A stretch of DNA of 64,000 nt from Cytophagales bacterium (GCA_013298805.1 JAAFIU010000004.1:1-64000), one strand, 5' to 3'; positions 38,240 through 48,732 are shown, numbered from the stretch's first letter. The notes: a model not told the origin generated them from the sequence alone. Numbers and translations are program-made.

Positions 38240-39712
38240 TTACTGATGTTCCTCTCTCAATAAATCATTCACCGTTTTCACTGGGTTGAAAGTTATCAAA
38301 GGAACTTCCACAAAAATGGTATTCCAGTCAGCCATTGAGCCATTCCAAAGTCCTGGAAGTTCTTGTGCTTTAAGGTCTTGTCCGTCTTTTGATTTTTGAG
38401 TAACGAATCCTGTTTTAGGGTCACGATATTTCAATAAATCAAATTTTTCGTTGCGATAATTTTTCATTGAGCAAATCAAATCCACTGGATTAAAGTGCGT
38501 TGAATTATTAAAAATCGCTTTTTGTGCTTCATCGTCCATATCAACTTGAGCCGATTCTACAATTTGTAAAGAAGTTGTTCCATCCGCATTTTTACACCAG
38601 AATGGCCCACCTCCAGGTTCGCCAGTGTTTTTTACAACGCCACAAACACGCAAAGGACGATTGAGCTTTTTCTGGAAATACATCATTTTTTCATTGTGAT
38701 TAAATCCTTCGTAGCCAATTGGAGGCAACACACAAAGGTCATCTTCAAAAAAGTGCGAAAGCTCTAATAAAAGTGGCTCTGAAGCCCATTCTTTCAGTTG
38801 GTATTGATAGTCAAAAATACGGTCTTGGTATTTCAACAAAACACCTGCTAAGGCTTTTTTATAAGAAACCGTAGGTTGTTTAATGCGGTCAGGAACGACA
38901 TTATCAATGTTTTTGATGAAGACAATATCCGCCGAAATATCATTTAAGTTTGCCAACAAAGCACCGTGTCCTGCTGGACGAAACAACAATGAACCATCTT
39001 TTTCACGGAAAGGCGTATTGTCCATATTTACCGCAATGGTATCGGTTGAACGACGTTGTTCTGAGAACGAAATATCGTATTTAACATCGTAAGCAACTTC
39101 ATAATCAGGCACAACTTTGTTCAACAATTTCAAGAAACGGCTCAAATGCTCAGGCGAAACCGTGAAGTGTAATTTAACTTTGCCATTGTTGTTGGCATAA
39201 TTTGCTCCTTCTACCAAATGCTCTTCCAAAGCTGTTCTTGAGCCACTTTCGTACTTATGAAATTTCAATAATCCTTTTGGTAAAGAACCGTATTCTAAGC
39301 CTTTTTTGGTAAGATAATAATCGGCAATAGTTGTATTGTCAGCCCCTTCTGGAACGACCTTTTTTAAGTCTTCGGCAAAGGCAAATTCTGATAATTTATC
39401 GAAGAATTGGTCGGTTGATTTATCCGATTTACCTTCTTCCAAGAAAGAAAATAAAGACTTGAACATTCTGGTGGCTGCTCCCGAAGCTGGTACAAATTTT
39501 AAAGGGCTTAGTTTTGCGACCTTACTTTCATAAAGAGATTTCAATTCTGATAATTCTTCTTCTGATAATTGCGTTACGCCGTCTTTTGGTGTAGCCGCTT
39601 TTTGTAATTGCATGAAAGGAAAGCCCTCTTTAAAATCGCTGATTTGTTGGTAAACAGTCTCTAAATCAATTCCTAATTCATGAATCTGTGTGAAATCTTT
39701 TTCTAAAAACAT
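38240..39712 (-). CDS. DUF4301 family protein
   Basis: PASGAATRMFKSLFSFLEEGKSD, HFTVSPEHLSRFLKLL. Start taken at MFLEKDF (39712); the longer ORF start at 39763 lies in the upstream terminator hairpin. Confidence 0.8.
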   Translation of the reverse strand: MFLEKDFTQIHELGIDLETVYQQISDFKEGFPFMQLQKAATPKDGVTQLSEEELSELKSLYESKVAKLSPLKFVPASGAATRMFKSLFSFLEEGKSDKSTDQFFDKLSEFAFAEDLKKVVPEGADNTTIADYYLTKKGLEYGSLPKGLLKFHKYESGSRTALEEHLVEGANYANNNGKVKLHFTVSPEHLSRFLKLLNKVVPDYEVAYDVKYDISFSEQRRSTDTIAVNMDNTPFREKDGSLLFRPAGHGALLANLNDISADIVFIKNIDNVVPDRIKQPTVSYKKALAGVLLKYQDRIFDYQYQLKEWASEPLLLELSHFFEDDLCVLPPIGYEGFNHNEKMMYFQKKLNRPLRVCGVVKNTGEPGGGPFWCKNADGTTSLQIVESAQVDMDDEAQKAIFNNSTHFNPVDLICSMKNYRNEKFDLLKYRDPKTGFVTQKSKDGQDLKAQELPGLWNGSMADWNTIFVEVPLITFNPVKTVNDLLREEHQ

Positions 39713-39796
39713 AGTCTTGGGTTGAAATCTAATAAGGTAATAAATAAAAATAGCACGACTCATAGAATCGTGCTACTAAGATAAGATTAAATCATA

Positions 39797-40522
39797 TTAT
39801 TTTATCTTAAAAACTGCTTTCATTTCATAACGAACTTTAATTTTTTGTACGTCAATCGTGCTTTCAGGCATTGCATCAGCAGCCATATCCATTTTGGCAC
39901 TACGCATCATCATGTTTGAATAGACAGGTTGTGGCGTATAACCATTGTCAATTTCGGTGATTTCAATGGCTTCTCCCAATTGTTCACCTATGCCTTCTAA
40001 AAGATATTTGGCTTTTTCTTTAGCCGCTTGCAAAGCCTTAATTTTGATGTCACGACGAAGTTGTTCAATTTTAGAAAACTCGTAGCGGTCGATATTAATT
40101 CCTGCTACGCCTTTTTCGTCAACTTTAGAAACGATACCGTCAATTTTGTATAAATTCGCTACTTTTAGCACATAACTTTTAGTTTCCAAAAACGTCGTTG
40201 GTTTCTTTTTTCCCCACCATTCACGATAACCGTTGATTGCTCCGATAGTAAAATTTTCTTTAGGAATTCCAGCTTCTTCTACGGCTTTTTGGAGTTGTTT
40301 TTCCAAAACCATAATGTCAACTTTATTTTTGTTGTCTTTGTCTTTGAAATATTCACGAAGCGAAACACTAACATAAATTTCATCGGGCAGAACTTCTTGT
40401 TCGGCACTGCCGTTTACTTCGATTTTTTTAACGAGTGGCTTTTCCATAGTTTGTGCATTGCTCACAAAAGCTGTTGCGAGCATTAAGATACTCATTGCAA
40501 GAATTTTTGTTAATCTGTTCAT
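39797..40522 (-). CDS. SIMPL domain (DUF541) secreted protein
   Basis: Signal peptide; IEVNGSAEQEVLPDEIYVSVSLREY; ALQAAKEKAKYLLEGIGEQLGEAIEI. Confidence 0.85.
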   Translation of the reverse strand: MNRLTKILAMSILMLATAFVSNAQTMEKPLVKKIEVNGSAEQEVLPDEIYVSVSLREYFKDKDNKNKVDIMVLEKQLQKAVEEAGIPKENFTIGAINGYREWWGKKKPTTFLETKSYVLKVANLYKIDGIVSKVDEKGVAGINIDRYEFSKIEQLRRDIKIKALQAAKEKAKYLLEGIGEQLGEAIEITEIDNGYTPQPVYSNMMMRSAKMDMAADAMPESTIDVQKIKVRYEMKAVFKIK

Positions 40523-40594
40523 TGGTTTATTTGTTTGGTTTTCTGTTTAACGAGGCTTTTTTGTAGAAATTATCTGTTAACAAAACATTAACGT

Positions 40595-41137
40595 TTAGGC
40601 AGGACAAAGCACATATAAATCCGATAAATTTCTACCTAAACCGTCATAGTCCAATCCATAACCCAATACAAATTTTTTCTCAATTTCAAAACCTACGTAT
40701 TCTACTTCAAGTGGTTGTTTTAGAGCTTCTGGTTTTTGAAAAAGTGTTACAACGGACAATGAAGCGGGGTTTTGAGCCATTAATTGCTGTTTAATTTCAA
40801 TCATGGTTAATCCTGTATCTACAATGTCTTCTACCACAATAATATCCCGACCTTCGATGTTTTCTGTAAGTCCTAAAATTTGATGCACCTTCCCCGACGA
40901 TTCCGTGGCTTGGTAAGAAGATACTCTCAAAAAGGTAATTTCGCAGGTAACTGTTACCGACTTCATCAGTTCGGCGGCAAACATAAATGAGCCATTGAGA
41001 ATAGCTAAGAAAAGCGGTTTTTTGCCTTCATAATCTTTGTTAATACTTGCTGCTAAGGCAACGATACGGTCTTCGATAGCTGATTTTTCAATAAAAACTT
41101 CAAAATGTTTATCGTGTACTTGAATAGTTGGTTTCAT
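40595..41137 (-). CDS. hpt: Hypoxanthine phosphoribosyltransferase
   Basis: DIIVVEDIVDTGLTM PRPP motif; start at MKPTIQVHDKHF (41137) preferred over 41278. Confidence 0.92.
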   Translation of the reverse strand: MKPTIQVHDKHFEVFIEKSAIEDRIVALAASINKDYEGKKPLFLAILNGSFMFAAELMKSVTVTCEITFLRVSSYQATESSGKVHQILGLTENIEGRDIIVVEDIVDTGLTMIEIKQQLMAQNPASLSVVTLFQKPEALKQPLEVEYVGFEIEKKFVLGYGLDYDGLGRNLSDLYVLCPA

Positions 41138-41276
41138 AAATGTTGATTCAGTTTTAACAAAAATAAGAAATAGGCTTTGGCTAAAAAAATCTTTACCTAT
41201 CAACAAGTTCTGTTGAAATACTTTTTGCCACGGGTTTTCGTTAATTTTGCACAAAAAGAAAGAAAGAAACTCTGAC

Positions 41277-42515
41277 ATGAACAGTATATTGAAATCTCAT
41301 CTTATCATCAAAATATTTACCCTTTGTTTGTGCTTATTGGTACAGTCGCAAATGGCAACGGCTCAGTGGTGGAAAGACACCGAAAAAGCCGAAAAAGAAC
41401 GCTCAAAAGGGATGTTATTGCTCACGAATGAAGTACAAATTGAGGCAACAACCGCAATCAACCACATGTATAATTTCAAGTTCAACGAAGCAGAAAGGGA
41501 GTTTGGTTACTTAAAAGTAAAATATCCAGACCATCCACTTCCAGACTTTTTGTTGGGACTAATGGAATGGTGGAAAATTGTACCAAATACCGAAAATGCT
41601 CTTTACGACGAAAAATGTTTGGGTTACATGGATAAAAGTATTGACAAAGCCATGAAGATTTGGGACGATTCTGAAAACCCCGAAGCAGCATTTATTATGG
41701 CGGCAGCGTTTGCATTTAAAGGTCGCTTATATTCAGAAAGAAAGCATTGGTCGAAGGCTACTTTTGCGGCAAAAAATGCCTTGAAATATTTAGATAAATC
41801 AAGAAGTTTTGCTGATTTTAGTCCAGAATTGATGTTCGGAGATGGACTTTACAATTACTATTTTTATTACGTAAAAGAAAATTACCCATTGCTTCGCCCT
41901 GTACTTTGGCTATTCCCGAAGGGAGATAAACCAAAGGGAATCAAGCAATTAGAAAAAGTAAGTTATAATGCGTTTTACACACGTACCGAAGCTCGTTACT
42001 TTCTTTTGCAAATTTATGGCTTAGAAAACATGAACGATAAAGCCTTAGATTTATCGAAATATACCCACGAGGCATATCCAGACAATCCGTTCTTTCATCG
42101 TTTTCACGCTCGTTGTGCCTTCGTTTCGGGAAGAATAAATGAAGCTAAAGAACTATCGAGAAGCATTTTAACTAAAATTGAAGAACATTACCCAGGTTAT
42201 GAAGGCGTGAGTGGACGATACGCCGCATATATTTTGGCATATTACGCTTATAACTACGATAAAGACTTCAAAACTGCCAAAGAATATTATCAGAAAACAT
42301 TGGATTTTGCCAAAAATACAGGCACAACCAACTCTGGATATTATTGGTCGTCGATGTTGGCTTTGGGAAAAATAGCTTCACAGGAAAAAGACTATGATAC
42401 CGCCATTGAGTATTTCAAGCAGGTTATTGATGATACTGACCGCAAAGCTGCCCAACGTGACGAAGCCAAAAAGTTATTAACAGAAGCCAAAAAGGCACGT
42501 AGAAAAATGAAGTAG
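41277..42515 (+). CDS. Tetratricopeptide-repeat secreted protein
   Basis: Signal peptide; C-terminal TPR KDYDTAIEYFKQVIDDTD; start MNSILKSHL. Confidence 0.8.
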   Translation: MNSILKSHLIIKIFTLCLCLLVQSQMATAQWWKDTEKAEKERSKGMLLLTNEVQIEATTAINHMYNFKFNEAEREFGYLKVKYPDHPLPDFLLGLMEWWKIVPNTENALYDEKCLGYMDKSIDKAMKIWDDSENPEAAFIMAAAFAFKGRLYSERKHWSKATFAAKNALKYLDKSRSFADFSPELMFGDGLYNYYFYYVKENYPLLRPVLWLFPKGDKPKGIKQLEKVSYNAFYTRTEARYFLLQIYGLENMNDKALDLSKYTHEAYPDNPFFHRFHARCAFVSGRINEAKELSRSILTKIEEHYPGYEGVSGRYAAYILAYYAYNYDKDFKTAKEYYQKTLDFAKNTGTTNSGYYWSSMLALGKIASQEKDYDTAIEYFKQVIDDTDRKAAQRDEAKKLLTEAKKARRKMK

Positions 42516-42524
42516 ATGATAGTT

Positions 42525-42782
42525 GTCTGAACTAAGAAGCTGTTTAGGTTAATTTATTCGAATTAAAAAAAGTATTTTTTTGGCTACAAATCATCCATAA
42601 AATTGAAACGTAACGCTGTTATGCTTAAATTTTATGAATAATTTTCACTCAAAAACCTATCTTTTTCACGTTCAAAAAATTAACCTAAACAGCTTCTAAG
42701 ATTTTTGGGATGATTAAATTTTAAGATTTATCAATTTTAAAAAATCTTGAAATCCATTAATCTGATAAATCGTAGTTCAGAC
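42525..42782. repeat. GTCTGAACT-family palindromic element, interrupted
   Basis: gtctgaactaag at 42525 and cgtagttcagac at 42771-42782 are outer arms; interrupted by 42537-42695. Confidence 0.75.
42537..42695. mobile_element. 159-bp MITE-like insertion
   Basis: 19-bp perfect terminal inverted repeats aagctgtttaggttaattt, flanked by ctaag at 42532-42536 and 42696-42700. Confidence 0.7.
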
Positions 42783-42795
42783 CCACTTTAAGACC

Positions 42796-43476
42796 TCACT
42801 TAAACCTATCCTTCAAACCATATTTCTTTTGAAAATAGAAGCCTAAAACCACTTGAATGATAAAAATTAGAACAAAAAAGAATCTCGACCAGATAGTATA
42901 AGAAGCAAAAATTGCCGTCAGTACAAATACCAAAGGAGCAATCCAAGAACGGTAAGTATGGTACTTTTTACTGATGCTTTCAATGGGCATATGACAAATT
43001 TTATTTTTCGGATTAGCAATATAATACCATATCCAAAGTTTCACAAATCCTGTAAATGCAACGTTATAACAGTACAATTGTGTTGGAAAATCAAACCCAA
43101 TATACTTGCTGTAAAGTGCTGAGGTAAAAGGCATTATGCCAATTGACATCAAAAAAAGAAGGTTTAGGAATACCAATTTTCCATCATAATCATCTACGTA
43201 TTTGAAAGTACGATGATGGTCAATCCAATAAAGAGCAATTACCCAAAAGCTAATGATAAAACCGACCCAAGTAAAGATAGCTGGAAATGCAAAAATGGCA
43301 TCTTTAATTTTAGCACTTGTTAAACCTACATAATCCAAATTGGGTACTTTTATTTCCAAAATCAAAAGCGTAATAGCAATGGCAAAAACGGCATCAGTAA
43401 ATAAAATCATCCGTTCTACTTGAAAGCGTAATCGGTCTTCTTGGTGCTTTTGGTGAGGAGGTATTTGGTTTTTCAT
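42796..43476 (-). CDS. TMEM175-family (DUF1211) potassium channel-like protein
   Basis: FTDAVFAIAITLLILEIKVPN. Confidence 0.88.
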   Translation of the reverse strand: MKNQIPPHQKHQEDRLRFQVERMILFTDAVFAIAITLLILEIKVPNLDYVGLTSAKIKDAIFAFPAIFTWVGFIISFWVIALYWIDHHRTFKYVDDYDGKLVFLNLLFLMSIGIMPFTSALYSKYIGFDFPTQLYCYNVAFTGFVKLWIWYYIANPKNKICHMPIESISKKYHTYRSWIAPLVFVLTAIFASYTIWSRFFFVLIFIIQVVLGFYFQKKYGLKDRFK

Positions 43477-43546
43477 TTTCGAGGAATTTTTAAAATCTCC
43501 TCAAAATACAAAGAAGTCGTCAGATAGAAAAATTACGATTAACGAA

Positions 43547-44233
43547 TTACATCGTCGTTTTTGCAAATTTCTTGTGATAATACGCACGAGTTCTACTAAT
43601 AATAACTCCACCGATAACACCTGGGGCAAGCCAAACCACTAAACCTGGAATATAAGGCGGATTATTCACCACTAAAAATGCCGTTACCGTAGCAATATAT
43701 GACCCTCCCATGCGTGAAATGTGGTTTTGAAACCAATAACGAACAGGAACGGGCGTACCTTCTGCACTTTCAATGGATTTGCTTCCTGCAAAAATTCTTA
43801 AATCTTCAAATACTAAAACGAACATGAATATCCCGAAAACAAGGAATAAAACGATATAAAAAACATTGTCTATTTTATAAGCTAAGTAACTAAAATAAAC
43901 CATCCCTAAAGAACAAATAACACCTAAAATTGAAGCAAACCAATCTATAAAAATAGGTTTTCCATGCTCTTTACGATGCACTAATCGCACGCCTGTGAAG
44001 GTATTATAAAAACTAAAAACTGCTATTCCTGCTAAGAAAATGAGGTTTAATTTCATCTGAAAACGCATCAGAGCCGTGAGAGCAACTACAAACATCGCCC
44101 AAAAATAGACTTTACCCCAAAGTACGTGTGCTTTACCACCTTTTTTTGTGAACATCGGAATAAGTCCCGTAACTAATGCAAGGAACCCTGCGGCAATATG
44201 AAAATACAAGGCAATTTTTAAGAAAGTTTGCAT
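43547..44233 (-). CDS. DUF2306-like membrane protein
   Basis: YFHIAAGFLALVTGLIPMFTKKGGKAHVLWGKVYFWAMF; start MQTFLKIAL. Confidence 0.7.
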   Translation of the reverse strand: MQTFLKIALYFHIAAGFLALVTGLIPMFTKKGGKAHVLWGKVYFWAMFVVALTALMRFQMKLNLIFLAGIAVFSFYNTFTGVRLVHRKEHGKPIFIDWFASILGVICSLGMVYFSYLAYKIDNVFYIVLFLVFGIFMFVLVFEDLRIFAGSKSIESAEGTPVPVRYWFQNHISRMGGSYIATVTAFLVVNNPPYIPGLVVWLAPGVIGGVIISRTRAYYHKKFAKTTM

Positions 44234-44406
44234 GGCTGTTATTGTGATAAAATTTACGTTTTTTGAATGAGACAAAGATATATGACCACGTAGGCACAAC
44301 ACAAACGAAAGGGAACTTAAACAAGAAAAAGGGGCAATTAACAAGCTTGAGTGCTTTTTGGTAATATTTTGGGATGTTTGACAAGGTACTTTTTGTTCAT
44401 TTATTC

Positions 44407-44440
44407 ATAAAAAAAGCCCTGCGGTTGGCAAGGCTTTTGA
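44407..44440 (-). terminator. Intrinsic terminator
   Basis: Minus strand: aaaagccttgccaaccgcagggcttttttt. Confidence 0.7.
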
Positions 44441-44456
44441 TTATTGAGCAGATAAT

Positions 44457-45005
44457 TTATTTCTTTCCTTCTGCATATTGTTTTGGATAAATGTCTTTTT
44501 GAAATTGTTCCCAATTTCCTTTTTTGTAGTGGTTATCGCCAAAAAAAGTAATTACTTGATGAAACTGCGGAGCTTCTTGAAAACCTGGAACGGGCTGAAT
44601 CATGTTAAATTTCTCGTCTAAGTAAACGATGGTTGGGAATGACATTTTACCTTGTAAAAGAGCAACTCCCGCCTGATTATAACCATTTTGCCAAATATAT
44701 TTTTGCGTACCAATTCTGATGGTATCTTTTATTTCGGCGTCTAATTTAACGGCATAGAATTTTTCATTGACAAAACTCGCCACTTTATCATTCGGGAAAG
44801 TTCGTTGATCCATTACTTTACACCAACCGCACCAGCCTGTATATACATCAACCAAAATTTTGCGTGGTTCTTTTTGCGTTGCGGCAAAAGCTTCTTCAAG
44901 GGTCATCCAATGGATTTTTTGCCCTGCGTGAGGATTGGTAGTAGCTTGAGCTTTACCACTAAAGGTTATACCCAAAAATATTAAACTAAAGATAAGGATT
45001 CTCAT
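44457..45005 (-). CDS. Thioredoxin-fold (DUF255-like) secreted protein
   Basis: ILVDVYTGWCGWCKVMDQRTFPNDKV. Confidence 0.88.
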   Translation of the reverse strand: MRILIFSLIFLGITFSGKAQATTNPHAGQKIHWMTLEEAFAATQKEPRKILVDVYTGWCGWCKVMDQRTFPNDKVASFVNEKFYAVKLDAEIKDTIRIGTQKYIWQNGYNQAGVALLQGKMSFPTIVYLDEKFNMIQPVPGFQEAPQFHQVITFFGDNHYKKGNWEQFQKDIYPKQYAEGKK

Positions 45006-45218
45006 TTGAATGAATAATTAGAAACTAACACATTCCTTAGACGACGAATGCTTAGTCATTGTAACGCAATTTCAGACAAAAATAATTCATTTTAAATATG
45101 TTTTGTACTGATTTTCAATATTTTCCCTAAACGCCACAATTCTAACGATAGAAGATATATTGATAATGAAACGAAATACCGTTTAAATCGGTTAGAGATT
45201 TATTAAAACTACTTAATT

Positions 45219-46226
45219 ATGAATTTACGTCGTTCGAGAAAAGATAAACTCGTTGAAGCCGAAGAAAAACGCCGAGATTTAGGTTTTGGTACACAAATAA
45301 ACGACCCTGATACTCGTCTCTTAAATCGTGATGGAAGTTTCAATGTCAAGCGTGAAGGAGTCAGTTTTTGGAGCAGGCTCAATATTTTCAATCGTTTAAT
45401 GGTGTGTTCTTGGCGGCGTTTCTTCGAGTTAATTGCCTCATTTTATTTAGTATTAAACTTGATTTTTGCGGGAATATACGAATTAGTCGGTATCGAAAAT
45501 TTACAAGGTGCAGATATGACTTCGGTAAAAAGTAGGCTAATGGATGCCTTCTTTTTCTCCTCACAAACACTCACAACGGTTGGTTATGGGCGAATAGCAC
45601 CCATTGGTTTTTGGGCGAGTTCGGTTGCTGCCGTCGAGTCTTTATTAGGTTTATTGATTTTTGCCTTGGCGACCAGTTTATTATATGGACGTTTTTCAAA
45701 ACCCGTTGCTCATATTTTATATTCCGACAAAGCTATTATTGCTCCATACCTTGATGTTACAGGTTTTATGTTCAGAATTGTTAATGAACGAGCCAATCAA
45801 CTCATTGACCTTCAGGTAGAAGTAGCGATGTCGATTCTTGAAAAACAGCCCGATGGTAAATTTTTAAGACGTTATTTTAGCTTAGATTTAGAACGAAACA
45901 AAGTTAATTTCTTCCCGACCAACTGGACAATTGTTCACGCCATCACCCAAGAAAGCCCAATGTTTGGTTTAAGTAAAGAAGAATTAGTAAAATTAGATAC
46001 CGAGTTTTTGATTTTGATAAGAGCTACTGAAGATACCTTTAACCAAACTGTCCATTCCAGAACATCGTTTCATTCAAAAGAAATTGTGGTTGGAGCAAAA
46101 TTTTTGCCCATGTTTAGTGATAAAGAAGGAGCGGGCATTATTACTTTAGATTTAACAAAGATTTCTGATATTCAGGAAGCTTCGCTCATTAGTGAGTATA
46201 TGCCTCCGACTGATGAGGAGGAATAA
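45219..46226 (+). CDS. Inward-rectifier (KirBac-like) potassium channel
   Basis: FFFSSQTLTTVGYGRIAPIG selectivity filter; RFSKPVAHILYSDKAIIAPY Kir cytoplasmic domain. Confidence 0.92.
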   Translation: MNLRRSRKDKLVEAEEKRRDLGFGTQINDPDTRLLNRDGSFNVKREGVSFWSRLNIFNRLMVCSWRRFFELIASFYLVLNLIFAGIYELVGIENLQGADMTSVKSRLMDAFFFSSQTLTTVGYGRIAPIGFWASSVAAVESLLGLLIFALATSLLYGRFSKPVAHILYSDKAIIAPYLDVTGFMFRIVNERANQLIDLQVEVAMSILEKQPDGKFLRRYFSLDLERNKVNFFPTNWTIVHAITQESPMFGLSKEELVKLDTEFLILIRATEDTFNQTVHSRTSFHSKEIVVGAKFLPMFSDKEGAGIITLDLTKISDIQEASLISEYMPPTDEEE

Positions 46227-46393
46227 AGTGGGATTCCATAGCGTGATTATTTGGGTTAATTAGTATGAGCTTTCGATACAAATTAAACAGTAGTTTTTTT
46301 CAGTTTTTGACGTTGATTTCTAAATCATAAGTCTTCTGAATTTGAAATAGTAACAAGTCTCCGTAATTTTACAAAAACTAAAACTCTCATATT

Positions 46394-47308
46394 TTGCGAC
46401 CAACTCCATTACAAAAAGGTGATTCCTTAGGCATTGTAGCATTAGCCTGCAAAGTTGATTTTGAAGCTCTAAAACCTGCCATCGAATTGATGGAAGAAGT
46501 ATGGGGCTTGAAGGTAATTATTGGGGACTCTGTGATGAGTGAATACCACCAATTTGCGGGTACTGATAATGTCCGTGCGAATGACTTTCAGGTTATGCTG
46601 GATAATCCAGAAATAAAGGCAATTTTCTCAGCTCGTGGAGGTTATGGAAGTTCTCGATTATTAGATTTTATTGATTTTTCTATTTTTCAAAAATCGCCAA
46701 AATGGGTCGTTGGATTTTCGGATATTACTGCTGTTTTGTCCCACATTCATACGCTTAACATTGAAAGCTTGCACGCCACGATGCCTAAATTATTCCTGCA
46801 AGAAGGGGGCGAATATTCGTTAGAAAGTCTGAAGAAAATATTATTTGGAGAAATACTGAACTATGAAGTCAATTCTCAAGAAATGAATCGTTTAGGTTTT
46901 GCCAAAGGACAATTAATTGGTGGGAATTTAGCTATTTTATCACATATTTTCGGTTCAAAATCGGATATTAATTACGACGGTAAGATTCTATTTTTGGAAG
47001 ATGTCAATGAATATTTGTACAGTATCGACCGTATGATGATTCAGTTGAAACGGGCAGGCAAATTGCAGAATTTAGCAGGTTTAATAGTTGGACATTTCTC
47101 AGATTGTCAAGACAATAATGTTCCCTTCGGAAAAACGGCCAATGAGATTATTCAAGAAGCTGTTGCAGATTATGATTTCCCTGTTTGTTACGGTTTCCCT
47201 GTTGGGCATGAACCCGAAAATTGGGCTATGCCTGTGGGTAGAGATGTAATTTTGGAAGTAAAAACAGATGGTGTTTTTTTGAAGGAAGCTACTGAGGCTC
47301 TGTCATAG
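46394..47308 (+). CDS. LD-carboxypeptidase (S66 family)
   Basis: LQKGDSLGIVALACKVDFE; AIFSARGGYGSSRLLDFIDF; apparent TTG start. Confidence 0.9.
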   Translation: MRPTPLQKGDSLGIVALACKVDFEALKPAIELMEEVWGLKVIIGDSVMSEYHQFAGTDNVRANDFQVMLDNPEIKAIFSARGGYGSSRLLDFIDFSIFQKSPKWVVGFSDITAVLSHIHTLNIESLHATMPKLFLQEGGEYSLESLKKILFGEILNYEVNSQEMNRLGFAKGQLIGGNLAILSHIFGSKSDINYDGKILFLEDVNEYLYSIDRMMIQLKRAGKLQNLAGLIVGHFSDCQDNNVPFGKTANEIIQEAVADYDFPVCYGFPVGHEPENWAMPVGRDVILEVKTDGVFLKEATEALS

Positions 47309-47897
47309 ATTTACGCCAATCATAAATTCCTTTGATGGGTAATAAAATCAGAATAAAATACAAAACACTCGTCCCGATAAGTCCTTTTGAGAAGTACATT
47401 CCTACATAAAAAACGTTTGCTACAATCCATACCATCCAGTTTTCCAGATATTTACGGGCAGCCATCCACGTTGCTACTAAACTCATAGCGGTGAGGAATG
47501 AATCCAAATATGGTAAACTTGCATCGGTATTTTTACTGTGAATATAACCCGAAACTAAGGTAAATGTGACTAAAAATCCCGAACAAATGATAGCGATTTG
47601 TGTGGGAATTTTGCTAACAGTTAAAGTTGTTTGTTGCTTTCCGCCAAATTTCCATTCGTACCAACCGTAAATACTCAAAACGATAAACACCAACTGCAAT
47701 TCCATATCGGAATATAATTTAGACTGAAAAAAGGTTACAGCATAAATCCCAGAGGCAACAATTGCCCAAAACCAACCCCAAATATTTTGCTGAGTATTGA
47801 GCCAAACGCAAAGAACGGAGGTAATAATTCCTGCAACTTCAATCCAATTTTGTTGTAAATAATCAATCATTTTTGAGGTATGTTTTGGTTTTGCCAC
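47289..47897 (-). CDS. pnuC: Nicotinamide mononucleotide/riboside transporter
   Basis: IYGWYEWKFGGKQ; NWMVWIVANVFYVGMYFSKGL. Confidence 0.92.
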   Translation of the reverse strand: MAKPKHTSKMIDYLQQNWIEVAGIITSVLCVWLNTQQNIWGWFWAIVASGIYAVTFFQSKLYSDMELQLVFIVLSIYGWYEWKFGGKQQTTLTVSKIPTQIAIICSGFLVTFTLVSGYIHSKNTDASLPYLDSFLTAMSLVATWMAARKYLENWMVWIVANVFYVGMYFSKGLIGTSVLYFILILLPIKGIYDWRKSMTEPQ

Positions 47898-47916
47898 TAA
47901 GGCACGAAGACGCTAA

Positions 47917-47951
47917 TAAGGTAGTCAGCGTTCAAAATGCAGACTACCTTA
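47917..47951. repeat. Hairpin with TTCAAAA apex
   Basis: taaggtagtcagcg-TTCAAAA-tgcagactacctta. Confidence 0.75.
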
Positions 47952-47962
47952 GGGACTAATCG

Positions 47963-48643
47963 CTATTTCGCTGCTTGCTTCTCAGCCGCTTTCATTACTT
48001 TTCTTTCCAATGCTTCAAAATGCTTGCATAAGCCTTTCAAGGCACATTCTCCGCATTTTGGCGAGCGAGCTACGCAGATGTAACGCCCGTGTAAAATGAG
48101 CCAATGATGGGCAACGGGTACAGATTCTTTCGGAATATATTTGATTAATTCTTTCTCGACCGCCAGTGGAGTCGTCGCCGATTTCGGTACTAAACCAATC
48201 CGATGCGAAACCCTAAAAACGTGCGTATCAACTGCCATAGCGGGCTGATTATAAATGACCGAAACGATAACATTTGCCGTTTTTCTACCAACTCCCGGAA
48301 GGGTTTGCAGTTCTTCAATCGAACTGGGTACTTCCGAATGATATTCTTTGACCAACCGTTGAGCCATGCCAATCAAATGTTTGGCTTTGTTGTTTGGGTA
48401 CGAAATAGAACGGATGTATGAAAATACTTCGTCAAATTCAGCTTTTGAAAGGGATTCCGCATCAGGAAATCGCTCGAAAAGGGGAGGCGTAACGATGTTC
48501 ACACGCTTATCGGTACATTGAGCCGACAAAGACACAGCAACCAATAATTCGTAAGGATTTCGGTAAGCCAATTCGGTTTCTGCAATCGGGAAATTTTCAG
48601 AAAAATAGCTAATCAGTTGTTTATATCGTTCTTTTTTGAGCAT
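47963..48643 (-). CDS. nth: Endonuclease III
   Basis: LPGVGRKTANVIVSV HhH; CxxxxxxCxxCxxxxxC cluster (CVARSPKCGECALKGLC). Confidence 0.95.
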   Translation of the reverse strand: MLKKERYKQLISYFSENFPIAETELAYRNPYELLVAVSLSAQCTDKRVNIVTPPLFERFPDAESLSKAEFDEVFSYIRSISYPNNKAKHLIGMAQRLVKEYHSEVPSSIEELQTLPGVGRKTANVIVSVIYNQPAMAVDTHVFRVSHRIGLVPKSATTPLAVEKELIKYIPKESVPVAHHWLILHGRYICVARSPKCGECALKGLCKHFEALERKVMKAAEKQAAK

Positions 48644-48649
48644 TGTTTT

Positions 48650-48730
48650 TGAGTTATGAATGATGAGTTATAAATAAAGCGATAATCGAAAGAGTAAAAC
48701 TCATAACTTATCACTCATAATTCATCATTC
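48650..48730. repeat. Palindromic element (GAGTTATGAATGATGAGTTAT family)
   Basis: gagttatgaatgatgagttataaa ... ctcataacttatcactcataattcatcattc. Confidence 0.75.
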
Positions 48731-48732
48731 CC

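Noticed and set aside
39713-39763. N-terminal extension of the DUF4301 ORF
   Set aside because: It runs through the upstream hairpin agcacgactcatagaatcgtgct, which looks like the terminator of the preceding gene
45219-46226. Considered the Kir-like channel and the TMEM175-like protein as a linked ion-signalling system
   Set aside because: Separated by unrelated genes on opposite strands; no evidence of functional linkage
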